DNA from: Chitinophaga pollutisoli
GTDB lineage: Bacteria; Bacteroidota; Bacteroidia; Chitinophagales; Chitinophagaceae
Length of the DNA: 64,000 nt
Reading direction: 5' to 3'
Assembly (NCBI RefSeq): GCF_038396755.1
Contig: NZ_CP149822.1
Span: 4,060,001-4,124,000, forward strand
Part shown: positions 49,127-58,229 of the stretch, piece by piece
Numbering within the stretch: position 1 is the first letter of the stretch
Layout: every line of letters begins with the position of its first letter
Made by a program: the position numbers and the translations under genes
Notes under the pieces: generated by a model
What the model saw: only the letters and a program-made list of their open reading frames with translations
What the model was told of the DNA's origin: nothing
Database searches by the model: none

Positions 49127-50593
49127 CTATTTGTCAAACATTTCCAGCAATTCCCGGAGCACCTGTTTGTCGTCGAACGGATGCTTTACGCCGTGGATCT
49201 CCTGGTATTTTTCATGCCCTTTGCCCGCAATGAGGATGATATCCTCCGGCTTGGCAAGGCTTACGGCCGTTTTGATGGCTTCGTGGCGGTCGGTGATCGA
49301 CAGCGTTTTCTTGCGCTGGGTCACGTTCACGCCGGCTTCCATTTCGCGGATGATGGCCGCGGCGTCTTCCGAACGCGGATTGTCGCTCGTAAAAATGGCT
49401 TTGTCCGAATGCTCGGCCGCCACTTCCCCCATAACCGGGCGTTTGGTGGTATCGCGGTCGCCGCCGCAACCTACCACGGTAATGATCTGCTCATGTCCCT
49501 GGCGGAGGTTTTTGATGGTGGTGAGTACGTTGAGGAGCGCGTCGGGCGTATGGGCGTAGTCTACGATCCCGATGATGCGCTCGTTTTTCGAAACGATGTA
49601 ATCGAACCGCCCTTCCGCTCCCTGAATGTTGCTGAGCGCCGCCAGTACGCTGTCTTTATCATCCCCCAACAACACCGCCGCGCCATACACGGCCAGCAGG
49701 TTGTAGGCGTTGAATTCGCCGATAAGGCGGAAGTGCACGTCTTTCGCATCGATCTGCATCACCAGCCCGGTGAGGTTGTTCTCCAGGATCTTCCCTTTGA
49801 ATTCGGCCATGGTGCGCAGGCTGTACGTGGCTTTGCGGGCCTTAGTGTTCTGCAGCATCACGTTGCCCCGCTTGTCGTCGAGGTTCGTGAGGGCGAATGC
49901 GGTGGCGGGAAGGTTGTCGAAGAACGATTTCTTCACCCGGATGTATTCGTCGAACGTCTTGTGGTAATCAAGATGATCGTGGGTAATATTCGTAAAGATG
50001 CCGCCGGCGAACTGCAATCCTGCGATGCGTTGCTGGTGGATGGCGTGGGAGCTGACTTCCATAAAGGCATAGCCACAGCCGTCGTTCACCATATCCGCCA
50101 GCAGGGCGTTCAGGTGGATGGGGTCGGGCGTGGTATGCGTGGCAGGCACGATGCGCTCGCCGATCTGGTTCTGCACGGTGGACAGCAATCCGCAATGATG
50201 CCCCATCGCGGTATACAAACGGAAGAGGAGCGTGGCCACTGTGGTTTTGCCGTTGGTACCCGTAACGCCCACGAGTTTCAGCTTCCGCGAAGGATTGTCG
50301 TAGAAGTTGCCGGCCATGATGCCAGCGGCCTGGTGGCTGCTGCCTACCAGTACGTAACACACATCCGGAGCTGTTACCTCCGGCAGCGTTTCGCAGATCA
50401 CGGCGGCAGCGCCCTGCGCCACCGCTTTGGAGATATAGGCATGGCCGTCGGCCGCCACTCCGCGGATGGCGATGAACACGTCGCCGGTTTTCACCTGGCG
50501 CGAGTCTATATGTAACGCATGAATGGCAATGTCGTTATTGCCATGTACGTCCAGGATCTGAACCTGGTATAATATGTCCCGCAACGTCTTCAT
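49127..50593 (-). CDS. murE: UDP-MurNAc-tripeptide synthetase (meso-diaminopimelate type)
   Basis: 488 aa. P-loop GTNGKTTVATLLF, HTTPDPIHLN, and near residue 406 the motif DNPR (SDNPRSEDAA), which marks enzymes that add meso-diaminopimelate rather than lysine. Three-domain Mur ligase, complete. Seven bases after ftsI. Confidence 0.97.
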   Translation of the reverse strand: MKTLRDILYQVQILDVHGNNDIAIHALHIDSRQVKTGDVFIAIRGVAADGHAYISKAVAQGAAAVICETLPEVTAPDVCYVLVGSSHQAAGIMAGNFYDNPSRKLKLVGVTGTNGKTTVATLLFRLYTAMGHHCGLLSTVQNQIGERIVPATHTTPDPIHLNALLADMVNDGCGYAFMEVSSHAIHQQRIAGLQFAGGIFTNITHDHLDYHKTFDEYIRVKKSFFDNLPATAFALTNLDDKRGNVMLQNTKARKATYSLRTMAEFKGKILENNLTGLVMQIDAKDVHFRLIGEFNAYNLLAVYGAAVLLGDDKDSVLAALSNIQGAEGRFDYIVSKNERIIGIVDYAHTPDALLNVLTTIKNLRQGHEQIITVVGCGGDRDTTKRPVMGEVAAEHSDKAIFTSDNPRSEDAAAIIREMEAGVNVTQRKKTLSITDRHEAIKTAVSLAKPEDIILIAGKGHEKYQEIHGVKHPFDDKQVLRELLEMFDK

Positions 50594-50600
50594 ATCTGCA

Positions 50601-52706
50601 TCAACTCAGTTCTATTATGATCGTTTGTTCTTTTCCTATGTTGGTACCGCCGGGCAACGACTGCGTCGTAACTTTACCCGCTCCGCGGATGACGACCCGC
50701 AACCCTGCGTTTTCCAGCAGGTAAAGCGCATCTTTCAGCCCCATTCCTTTCACATCGGGAACGGTGCCGCTTTGTTGTTTCACCGGTTCGAAAGCCAGTT
50801 TATTCCCTTTCACATCGGCGCTTACCCAGTTGCTGCTGGTGAGCGGACCGTTGTAAGGCAGGCCCAGCGTGGCGGCTACGCTTCTCCATTCACTTCCTTT
50901 TCCGCCTTTCATGGCCATCGACGAATCCAGTCCGCCAACGGCGCCCGCCAGGTTGCGGGGCTTTTTCACCGCGAGGGCGTACAGTTTGTCCGCCACTTCG
51001 CGGAACACGGGCCCCGCTACCGATCCGCCATAGAATTTGGCGGCGTGGGGCTTGTTCCGGATCACCACCACGCAGGTGTATTGCGGATCGTCGGCCGGGA
51101 AATAGCCCGCGAACGACGACTGGTAGATCTTGTCGGCATATCCTCTCTTGCCATCCGCGATCAGCGCGGTGCCGGTTTTGCCGGCGAAGCGGTAGTAAGG
51201 TGTCTGCAGCTTGGTGGCGGTGCCTTTCAGCACTACGCCTTCGAGCATGTCTTTCAACGCGGCCAGGGTGCGGGAAGAGCAGATGCTGTCCATCACTACT
51301 GTGGGCTCGAAGTTTTTCACTGGTTGTCCGTATTCCTGGATGCTGTTCACCAGGTAGGGCTTCATCATTTTGCCCCCGTTGGCCACGGCGTTGTACAGCA
51401 TGGCGGTGTGCAGGGGCGTTTGCGTCACTTCATACCCGAATGCCATCCATGGCAGGGTGGTGGCGCTCCAGCTTTTGTTGGCCGTGGTCTTGATCATCGG
51501 TTTGCCTTCGCCAACGAGGTCTACGCCGGTGGGGGCGTCAAGACCGAGTTTGCGGAGATGGGCCGAGAATTCGTTCGGCTTCTTCTGGTAATATTGATAA
51601 ACCAGCTTGGCCATCGCTACGTTGGAGCTGCGCTCGAACGCATGTTTGACGGTTACGTTGGTGAGGTGGTGCGGTTCGGAATCATATACCACCCGGCGGT
51701 TGATGGGCCAGCGGCCGTAGTTCAGGTCCACCATGGTGTTGGGCGTGATGTATCCGTCTTCCAGCAGGGCGATCATGGTGGCCAGTTTGAAAGTGGAGCC
51801 GGGCTCGCCTTTCTGGATGGCATGGTTCATGTCTTCCCAGTAACTGCCGTCGGGCTGGCGGCCCAGGTTGGCGATGGCTTTGAGCTTGCCGGTTTTCACT
51901 TCCATGAGGATGGCGGTGCCGTGCACGCATTCGTTCTGGACCATCATACGCATCAGGGCGGTTTCCACGATATCCTGCATGTTCACGTCGAGGGTGGTGA
52001 TCACGTCTTTCCCGTTTTCCGGCTCGATGTCGTATCCTTCCACAGGCATGTACGTACCCCCGGCGATCCTGCGCATGAGGCGCTTGCCGGTGACGCCGCT
52101 GAGCCATTCGTCGTAGGTGTTTTCCAGCCCTACGTTCTGGGAATTCGTACGGGCCAGGCCGATGGTGCGGTTGGCGAGCAGTTTGAAGGGGTTGATCCGC
52201 TTGTTCTTCGTTTCCACGATCAGGCCGCCCTTGTTGCGCCCGAGACGGAAGAGGGGGAAGGCCCGGAGTTGCTGGTACTGGTCGAAGCGGATGTCGCGCT
52301 TGAGGAGGAAATAGCGGTCTTTGTCCTTATATCCTTCCTGTAATATCTTTTTATACTCGGCGGCGGAGCGGTCCATGAACAGGTTGGCGAGGGCGCGGGA
52401 AAGGGAATCGACGTTTTCCTTGAAGTAGTTCTTCTTTTTATCGCGAAGGCCGTCGGCTTTGAAGTCGATCCGGATGTCGAAATAGGGAATGGAGGTGGAT
52501 AACATGCGGCCCTCTTCAGAATAGATGGTGCCGCGGTCGGCGTCGAGGTCCATGTAGGCGGTGTGGAGGCTGTCGGACATATTGCGCCAGTAGTTGCCTT
52601 CCACCTGCTGGAGGAAAACCACTCTTCCGACGATGGCGACCGCGAATATGCCCATGCCGATGAGGCATAGATACGACCGCCATAATATGTCTTTTTTAAT
52701 CTCCAT
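50601..52706 (-). CDS. ftsI: Class B penicillin-binding protein with PASTA domain (division transpeptidase)
   Basis: 701 aa. One N-terminal helix (about 12-32), a PBP dimer domain, then the transpeptidase with STFK (catalytic Ser, about residue 302), SSN and KTGTA. The final 60 residues form one PASTA domain (GTVPDVKGMGLKDALYLLENA). Cross-links septal peptidoglycan with FtsW. Confidence 0.94.
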   Translation of the reverse strand: MEIKKDILWRSYLCLIGMGIFAVAIVGRVVFLQQVEGNYWRNMSDSLHTAYMDLDADRGTIYSEEGRMLSTSIPYFDIRIDFKADGLRDKKKNYFKENVDSLSRALANLFMDRSAAEYKKILQEGYKDKDRYFLLKRDIRFDQYQQLRAFPLFRLGRNKGGLIVETKNKRINPFKLLANRTIGLARTNSQNVGLENTYDEWLSGVTGKRLMRRIAGGTYMPVEGYDIEPENGKDVITTLDVNMQDIVETALMRMMVQNECVHGTAILMEVKTGKLKAIANLGRQPDGSYWEDMNHAIQKGEPGSTFKLATMIALLEDGYITPNTMVDLNYGRWPINRRVVYDSEPHHLTNVTVKHAFERSSNVAMAKLVYQYYQKKPNEFSAHLRKLGLDAPTGVDLVGEGKPMIKTTANKSWSATTLPWMAFGYEVTQTPLHTAMLYNAVANGGKMMKPYLVNSIQEYGQPVKNFEPTVVMDSICSSRTLAALKDMLEGVVLKGTATKLQTPYYRFAGKTGTALIADGKRGYADKIYQSSFAGYFPADDPQYTCVVVIRNKPHAAKFYGGSVAGPVFREVADKLYALAVKKPRNLAGAVGGLDSSMAMKGGKGSEWRSVAATLGLPYNGPLTSSNWVSADVKGNKLAFEPVKQQSGTVPDVKGMGLKDALYLLENAGLRVVIRGAGKVTTQSLPGGTNIGKEQTIIIELS

Positions 52707-52739
52707 TTGCCGGGTTAGAATCAGTATCGGTGTGAAATC

Positions 52740-53114
52740 CTATTGCTCGTTATTGTTTTGCTCCTTCGGTGCGATCCGTTGGGGCGGGGTGCTGAGTTCC
52801 TTGAGGCCGAGGGGTTCCACGGCTTTGCTCACTTCACTGAGTTTACTTCTGAACATCAATTCGCTTTTCACGCTCAGGTATTCCCATTTCAGTTCCTTGA
52901 TCTCTCGGCTCAGCCGGTTGATCCGGATGATCTTCTTCTCGGCGAGGTGATTATTGGCGATATATACCAATGCCACCACGGCGAGGAAGAGGATGAAAGG
53001 AAGGTTGTCGGTGATCATGCGATAGTTGATCCGCAACCGCCATTCCCTCCGGGGCGTTTCCGGGGTGCTCTCCTGCGGTATTTCCGCTGATATGTCTTTT
53101 ACTTCTTCCTGCAA
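52740..53114 (-). CDS. ftsL: FtsL-like divisome protein
   Basis: 124 aa. Charged N-terminus, one helix (about 38-54, LPFILFLAVVALVYIANN), then a coiled-coil segment (RLSREIKELKWEYLSVKSEL). Weakly conserved family, identified mainly by topology and by its place between rsmH and ftsI. Confidence 0.8.
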   Translation of the reverse strand: MQEEVKDISAEIPQESTPETPRREWRLRINYRMITDNLPFILFLAVVALVYIANNHLAEKKIIRINRLSREIKELKWEYLSVKSELMFRSKLSEVSKAVEPLGLKELSTPPQRIAPKEQNNNEQ

Positions 53115-53187
53115 ACCTTTACGTGTTTAGCGATTCAATGATGCTGTCGATGTTTTCGGTAAAAGGGGATAGGATGGAAGTAACTTA

Positions 53188-54096
53188 TTATATCTTTTCT
53201 GCGACCCGCAGTTTGGCGCTCCGGCTCCTGGGGTTGGTCTTCAGTTCCGCGTCGGCGGCCGTTACCGGCTTCTTCGTGACCAGGCGGAATACTTTCGGCG
53301 GGGTTTCGAAGGAATACGGATTTTCATCCACCGTCTCAAAACTGCCGTTCTTCATAAAGTTCTTCACCAGCCTGTCTTCCAGCGAATGGAAGGTAATGAT
53401 CGACAACCGGCCTCCCGGTTTCAGAACCGCAGTGGATTGCTGCAGCAGGTCTTTCAGCGCCCCCAGCTCGTCGTTCACCTCGATCCGCAGCGCCTGGAAG
53501 ACCTGCGCGAGGTATTTGGCGGGATTGCCTTTGACGATGGGCTGGATCAGCGATTTGAACTCCGCGATGGTCCGGAGGGGATGGGCCTTACGCAGCTGCA
53601 CGATGGTTTTGGCCAGCGTGCGGGAATTGGTGACCTCGCCATAGTCCTGAAAGATGGTCAGCAGCCGCGATTCGGAATAGGTGGTGAGCACATCCGCCGC
53701 GGTGAGCTTTGCCCGGTTGTCCATCCGCATATCCAGCGCGCCGTCGAACCGGGTGGAAAACCCGCGTTCGGCCGTGTCAAACTGATAGCTGGACACCCCG
53801 AGGTCGGCGAGCAGCCCGTCGGCCCCCGTCGCTTTATGCAGCCTGCAAAAGCGTTCCAGGTGCCGGAAATTCTCGCGGACAAACGTCACCCGTTCGTCCG
53901 GGATCCGGTTGCGGTAGGCGTCTTCGTCCTGGTCGAACACAATCAGCCTGCCCTGTGGGCCCAGCTGCTGCAGGATCGCCCGGGAATGGCCGCCGCCGCC
54001 GAATGTGGCGTCGATATACAGGCCGTCGGGCTTGATCTGCATGTGTTCGATCACTTCCTGGAGAAGGACCGGCTGATGATAGAAACCTGCTTCCAT
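53188..54096 (-). CDS. rsmH: 16S rRNA (cytosine-1402-N4)-methyltransferase
   Basis: 302 aa. SAM-binding GGGGHSRAILQQLG, then FDQDEDAY, DLGVSSYQFDTAERGFS and the C-terminal SIITFHSLEDRLVK and RSRSAKLRVAEK signatures. Old name mraW. Lies 11 bases after mraZ. Confidence 0.97.
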   Translation of the reverse strand: MEAGFYHQPVLLQEVIEHMQIKPDGLYIDATFGGGGHSRAILQQLGPQGRLIVFDQDEDAYRNRIPDERVTFVRENFRHLERFCRLHKATGADGLLADLGVSSYQFDTAERGFSTRFDGALDMRMDNRAKLTAADVLTTYSESRLLTIFQDYGEVTNSRTLAKTIVQLRKAHPLRTIAEFKSLIQPIVKGNPAKYLAQVFQALRIEVNDELGALKDLLQQSTAVLKPGGRLSIITFHSLEDRLVKNFMKNGSFETVDENPYSFETPPKVFRLVTKKPVTAADAELKTNPRSRSAKLRVAEKI

Positions 54097-54107
54097 GCTT
54101 GCCGTTT

Positions 54108-54578
54108 TTACAGTCCGGGGATTTGGCCCCCGTCGGGCGACATGACCTGTTGGGCCAGATTGCTGAAGGCTTCCGGTGAAAAATTATCAAAGAACTCCTG
54201 GTATTTGGCCTTGTCCCAGATCTCGATCTTGTTGTTGGCCGCAGCAAGCACGATGTCTTTATCGAGCCCCGCGTGCGCCGCCAGGTTTTTCGGGATGTTG
54301 AGACGGCCGGCACTGTCCAGTTCCACAATGGTGGCCCCGTTCAGAAAATAGCGGCGGAATTCCCTAACTTTCGGATCAAAATCGTTCAACTTGGCAATTT
54401 TTTCCTGGATAGGATTCCATTCGCTCATCGGATACAGGGTCAGGCACTTTTCGAAGCCGCGGTTCAGCACAAACTGGGTCCCGGCATCTTCTTGCAGCTG
54501 CCGTTTAAACCCGGCAGGGAGCAGGAAGCGCCCTTTTGCGTCCAGCGTTGATTCATATTCACCTAAAAAGCCCGTCAT
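54108..54578 (-). CDS. mraZ: Transcriptional regulator MraZ
   Basis: 156 aa with two AbrB-like halves: GEYESTLDAKGRFLLPAGFK and LDSAGRLNIPKNLAAHAGL. MraZ oligomers bind repeated boxes in front of their own operon; such an array lies 23-59 bases upstream. ATG 54578 is chosen because the family begins with the GFLGEYE segment; the TTG at 54614 would place the start inside the boxes. First gene of the dcw cluster. Confidence 0.95.
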   Translation of the reverse strand: MTGFLGEYESTLDAKGRFLLPAGFKRQLQEDAGTQFVLNRGFEKCLTLYPMSEWNPIQEKIAKLNDFDPKVREFRRYFLNGATIVELDSAGRLNIPKNLAAHAGLDKDIVLAAANNKIEIWDKAKYQEFFDNFSPEAFSNLAQQVMSPDGGQIPGL

Positions 54579-54600
54579 GCTTCGGTTTAATACCTGATTA

Positions 54601-54637
54601 CCATTTTCTAACACAAAATAACACTTTTTCCCACTTT
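54601..54637 (-). promoter_or_regulatory. MraZ operator: four boxes with 10-bp period
   Basis: Read on the minus strand: AAAGTGG (54637-54631), AAAGTGT (54627-54621), TTTGTGT (54617-54611), AAAATGG (54607-54601), each followed by a 3-bp spacer. This is the architecture of known MraZ boxes (AAAGTG[T/G]-N3 in Mollicutes, TGGG repeats of the same period in enterobacteria). Directly upstream of mraZ, so autoregulation of the cluster is expected. Confidence 0.85.
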
Positions 54638-54662
54638 TAACCGAAAAAATGTATTCTATATT

Positions 54663-54751
54663 TTTTCCACACGAGGCATTTGCCCGTGGTGGCGGATTTA
54701 AGCCTGATGGGAGGATGTGGGTTGTGGATAATGGGAGGGTGATGTGGAAAA
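54663..54751. other. Cluster of DnaA-box-like sites
   Basis: TTTTCCACA at 54663-54671 on the plus strand; on the minus strand a perfect TTATCCACA at 54731-54723 and TTTTCCACA at 54751-54743. Three near-identical 9-mers in 89 bases are not expected by chance. They sit between divergent mraZ and bamD. Either a DnaA-controlled promoter region or part of a replication origin; no dnaA gene is in the window. Confidence 0.5.
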
Positions 54752-54866
54752 AATGTTCATAACCCTGCTTTCGGTGTTGAAAACCCGCTACGGCGCTGGA
54801 AAAGCCATTTTTACAAAATTTTAACGGCCGCGAATTATGCCCTTACAGGATTTTGCTTTTAATTCG

Positions 54867-54874
54867 TACCTTTG
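54867..54874 (+). promoter_or_regulatory. -7 box of bamD
   Basis: TACCTTTG, an exact match. It ends only 12 bases before the bamD ATG, so the mRNA leader should be about 6-8 bases (nearly leaderless). The -33 element is not clear. Confidence 0.65.
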
Positions 54875-54886
54875 CGATTCTTTTTT

Positions 54887-55720
54887 ATGAGGAAAATTTT
54901 CTTATTTACTGGCCTCGTGGCCCTTACGCTCGCTTCCGCTTCCTGCAACAGGGAACTCCGGCGCATTGAAAAAAGCAATGACCTGGACAAGAAGCTGGCC
55001 TACGCCGACAAAATGTACGAGAAGAAGAAGTACCAGATGGCTCAGACCTTATATGAGGAAATGATCCCCGTATTCAAAGGCACAGACAAGTTCGAGCCCC
55101 TGTACTACAAGTACGCCTACTGCTCTTACTACCTGAAAGATTATACCCAGGCCGGCTTCCACTTCAAAAACTACCTTGACGCACTGCCTAGCAGCCCCCG
55201 CGCCGAGGAAGTCGACTACATGAAAGCCTACAGCCATTATAAACTTTCCCCCAAAGTCCCCCTCGACCAAACCAATACCATGAAGGCCATTGCCGACATG
55301 CAAACCTTCATTAATACATACCCCCAGTCGGAAAAAGTGACCGAAGCTTCCGTGGTGATCGACAATCTCCGCCGGAAACTGGAACAGAAAGACTATAACG
55401 CAGCCGAACTTTATTACAACCTAGGTCACTATAAAGCCTCCGGCGTTGCTTTCAAAAGCCTCATGCGCGCCTATCCCGACTCCGATAAAAGCGATAGCTA
55501 CAAATACATGGCCATCAAGGCCTATTTCCAGTACGCCAGAAACAGCGTACCCTACCGCCAGAAAGAACGTTACGAAACCGTCGTAAACGAATACATGGAA
55601 TTCAACGACCGTTACCCGTCCAGTAAATTGCGCGGGGATGCCGAAAAATATTATACCTTAGCAAAAAATAACATTAAAACGCTGGAAAATGAGCAAAATA
55701 AAACGGAGTCTGTCCAGTAG
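54887..55720 (+). CDS. bamD: Outer membrane assembly lipoprotein BamD
   Basis: 277 aa. Lipobox LASASC (Cys about residue 20), then about five TPR units, e.g. YADKMYEKKKYQMAQTLYEE and DYTQAGFHFKNYLDALPSS. Part of the BAM complex at the inner face of the outer membrane. ATG 54887 is used; the TTG at 54872 lies inside the promoter. Overlaps rpoZ by 32 bases. Confidence 0.93.
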   Translation: MRKIFLFTGLVALTLASASCNRELRRIEKSNDLDKKLAYADKMYEKKKYQMAQTLYEEMIPVFKGTDKFEPLYYKYAYCSYYLKDYTQAGFHFKNYLDALPSSPRAEEVDYMKAYSHYKLSPKVPLDQTNTMKAIADMQTFINTYPQSEKVTEASVVIDNLRRKLEQKDYNAAELYYNLGHYKASGVAFKSLMRAYPDSDKSDSYKYMAIKAYFQYARNSVPYRQKERYETVVNEYMEFNDRYPSSKLRGDAEKYYTLAKNNIKTLENEQNKTESVQ

Positions 55721-56030
55721 CCTGAACCCCTGGGTTGAGACTAAAAACACGACTGACATCAAGAACAGAACCGGTAATCTGTACGAGTCCATTGCCATTA
55801 TTGCCAAAAGGGCAAACCAGATCAACATTACCGTGAAGGAAGAACTCCACTCCAAACTGGAAGAATTCGCCTCCCACACGGATAACCTGGAAGAAGTGCA
55901 CGAGAACAAAGAGCAGATCGAAATCTCCCGTTTCTACGAAAGAATGGCTAACTCCGCTATTCAGGCAACCCAGGAATTCCTGGACAATAAGATCTATTTC
56001 CGCAAAAACGACGACGATCTGTACTCCTGA
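55689..56030 (+). CDS. rpoZ: DNA-directed RNA polymerase subunit omega
   Basis: 113 aa, Bacteroidota-type omega. It shows NRTGNLYESIAIIAKRANQI (the conserved helix that wraps the beta' subunit) and an acidic C-terminal part. Starts inside the end of bamD in another frame, so translation is probably coupled. Confidence 0.9.
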   Translation: MSKIKRSLSSSLNPWVETKNTTDIKNRTGNLYESIAIIAKRANQINITVKEELHSKLEEFASHTDNLEEVHENKEQIEISRFYERMANSAIQATQEFLDNKIYFRKNDDDLYS

Positions 56031-56064
56031 TCCGTTGCGTATTTGTGAAAAATACTAATTTCAT

Positions 56065-56100
56065 AGCGGCAGAATATCGTTGTTCTGCCGCTTTTATTTT
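56065..56100 (+). terminator. Terminator-like hairpin between rpoZ and coaBC
   Basis: AGCGGCAGAA / TTCTGCCGCT, a perfect 10-bp stem followed by a T-rich tail interrupted by one A (TTTATTTT). It ends 6 bases before the coaBC ATG, so it may attenuate rather than end the operon. Confidence 0.65.
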
Positions 56101-56105
56101 GCCAG

Positions 56106-57311
56106 ATGTTACAAGGAAAGAAGATCCTACTGGGCGTATCCGGCAGCATCGCCGCCTATAAAGCCGCCCTCCTCGTACGCCTCCTCGTCAAAGAAGGTGC
56201 CCAGGTGAAGGTGCTCATGACCCCCGCCGCCTGCGAGTTCATCACGCCCCTCACCCTCGCCACCCTCTCCAAACAGGAAGTCGGCGTCCATATCTCAGAA
56301 CATGGCAGCTGGAGCAACCACGTCATGCTCGGCCGGTGGGCCGACGTCATGCTCATCGCCCCCGCATCCGCCAACACCATCGCCAAAATGGCCAACGGCA
56401 TCTGCGATAACCTCCTCCTCGCCGTGTACCTTTCCGCTACCTGCCCCGTCCTCTTCGCACCCGCGATGGACGAAGATATGTGGCTCCATCCCGCCACCAA
56501 AGCCAACGTCGCCAAACTGCTCAGCTACGGCCACCGCCAGCTGCCCGTTCACCGGGGCGAACTGGCCAGCGGCCTCTTCGGCGAAGGCAGGATGGCCGAA
56601 CCCGAAGCCATCGTTTCTTACCTCTACACCTTCTTTACCGGCCGCCCCGAAGGCCAGCCCCTCAAAGGCAAAACCGCCCTCGTGTCCGCCGGGCCCACCC
56701 AGGAACCCATCGACCCGGTGCGCTTCATCTCCAACCACTCCAGCGGTAAAATGGGCATCGCCATCGCCGAAGCCCTCGCCGAAGCCGGCGCCACCGTCCA
56801 CCTCGTGCTCGGTCCCACGCCCAAAGAAACCCGCCACGCCGGCGTTACCACCCAAAAAGTAGTGACCGCCGCCGAAATGTTCGATGCCTGCACCGCTTTC
56901 GCCCCCCAGGCCGATATCATGGTCATGGCCGCCGCCGTTGCCGACTACCGCCCGCGCTCTGTCGCCGATAAGAAAATCAAGAAGAAAGATGACGAAATGA
57001 ATCTCGAACTGGAAAAAACGGCCGACATCGCCCGCGCCCTCGGCGCTTCCAAGCAAAGCCACCAGCTCCTCGTCGGCTTCTCCCTCGAAACCAACAACGA
57101 ACGCGAATACGCCCTCAAAAAACTGAACGATAAAAACCTGGACATGGTCGTCCTCAACTCCCTGAACGACCCCGGTGCCGGGTTCAACTACGATACCAAC
57201 AAAATCACCCTCCTCCGGGCCAACGGGCAGGAGAACCAGCTCCCCCTGCAATCCAAGCAGGAAGCTGCCAGGGAAATCGTTTCGGCTATAATCGACATGC
57301 AACATGGGTAA
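56106..57311 (+). CDS. coaBC: Bifunctional phosphopantothenoylcysteine decarboxylase / phosphopantothenate--cysteine ligase
   Basis: 401 aa, coenzyme A synthesis. CoaC half: GVSGSIAAYKAA, the active-site HVMLGRWAD His, the substrate clamp PAMDEDMW and GEGRMAEPEAI. CoaB half from about residue 185: VSAGPTQEPIDPVRFISNHS and VMAAAVADYRP. Overlaps the next gene by 8 bases. Confidence 0.96.
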   Translation: MLQGKKILLGVSGSIAAYKAALLVRLLVKEGAQVKVLMTPAACEFITPLTLATLSKQEVGVHISEHGSWSNHVMLGRWADVMLIAPASANTIAKMANGICDNLLLAVYLSATCPVLFAPAMDEDMWLHPATKANVAKLLSYGHRQLPVHRGELASGLFGEGRMAEPEAIVSYLYTFFTGRPEGQPLKGKTALVSAGPTQEPIDPVRFISNHSSGKMGIAIAEALAEAGATVHLVLGPTPKETRHAGVTTQKVVTAAEMFDACTAFAPQADIMVMAAAVADYRPRSVADKKIKKKDDEMNLELEKTADIARALGASKQSHQLLVGFSLETNNEREYALKKLNDKNLDMVVLNSLNDPGAGFNYDTNKITLLRANGQENQLPLQSKQEAAREIVSAIIDMQHG

Positions 57312-58221
57312 ACACCTTCTCGCTTTCTGCCTCTGTTTGGTGGCATCCCTTGCCGCCCGCGCCCAGGAATTCCGCGCCAACGTTTCCGTGCAGGCCGCGC
57401 AACTCGGCACCAACGTGGAAAAACGCATCTTCAACACCCTCCAGACCGCCCTCAACGAGTTCATCAACGGCCGGCGGTGGACCGACGATGCATTCACCCA
57501 GGGCGAGCGTATCGAATGTAATTTCCTCCTCAACGTCACACAAGACCTGGGGAACAACACCTACCGCGCCAGCCTCACCGTACAGGCTGCCCGCCCCGTC
57601 TACAACACCAACTACAATTCCAGCATCCTCAACATACAGGACAATAACCTCGTTTTCCGCTACGTGGAGTTCCAGCCCATGGAGTTCAACGAGCAACGGA
57701 TCTCGGGGAACGATCCCCTGGCATCCAATCTCACGGCCGTTGTGGCGTACTATTGCTACATCATCCTCGGCCTGGATTACGATAGCTTTTCCCCCAGGGG
57801 CGGCGACAATTATTTTAAAAAAGCCCTTAATATTGTGAATAACGCCCCCGACGGCAAGGACGTTTCGGGGTGGAAGGCGTTCGAAGGCAACAGGAACCGC
57901 TACTGGCTGCAGGACAACCTCCTGAACGTCAAATTCGCGCGCTTCCACGACGTGATGTATACCTATCACCGCCTGGGGCTCGACCAGATGTACGACGATA
58001 TGAACAAAGGCCGCGCCGCGGTGATGAATTGCCTGAACATGCTCATGGGCATCCACGAAGACCAACCCAATTCCATGGTGATGCAGAGCTTTTTCAACGC
58101 CAAGAACGACGAGCTGATGAAACTGTTCGCCAAGGCGCCGCCGCAGGAGAAGATGCGGGCCATCCAGATGTTGTCTGTCCTCGATGTGCCCAATGCCAAC
58201 AAGTACCAGCAAATGAAGTAA
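57304..58221 (+). CDS. DUF4835 (PorD-type) secreted protein
   Basis: 305 aa. Signal peptide ending ASLAARAQ. Family marks: ANVSVQAAQLGTNVEKRIFNTLQTALNEFINGRRW and the late LVFRYVEFQPMEFNEQRI; homologues are linked to type IX secretion and follow coaBC throughout Bacteroidota. Probably periplasmic. The exact role is not readable from the sequence. Starts within the end of coaBC. Confidence 0.82.
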   Translation: MGKHLLAFCLCLVASLAARAQEFRANVSVQAAQLGTNVEKRIFNTLQTALNEFINGRRWTDDAFTQGERIECNFLLNVTQDLGNNTYRASLTVQAARPVYNTNYNSSILNIQDNNLVFRYVEFQPMEFNEQRISGNDPLASNLTAVVAYYCYIILGLDYDSFSPRGGDNYFKKALNIVNNAPDGKDVSGWKAFEGNRNRYWLQDNLLNVKFARFHDVMYTYHRLGLDQMYDDMNKGRAAVMNCLNMLMGIHEDQPNSMVMQSFFNAKNDELMKLFAKAPPQEKMRAIQMLSVLDVPNANKYQQMK

Positions 58222-58229
58222 ATACGACT

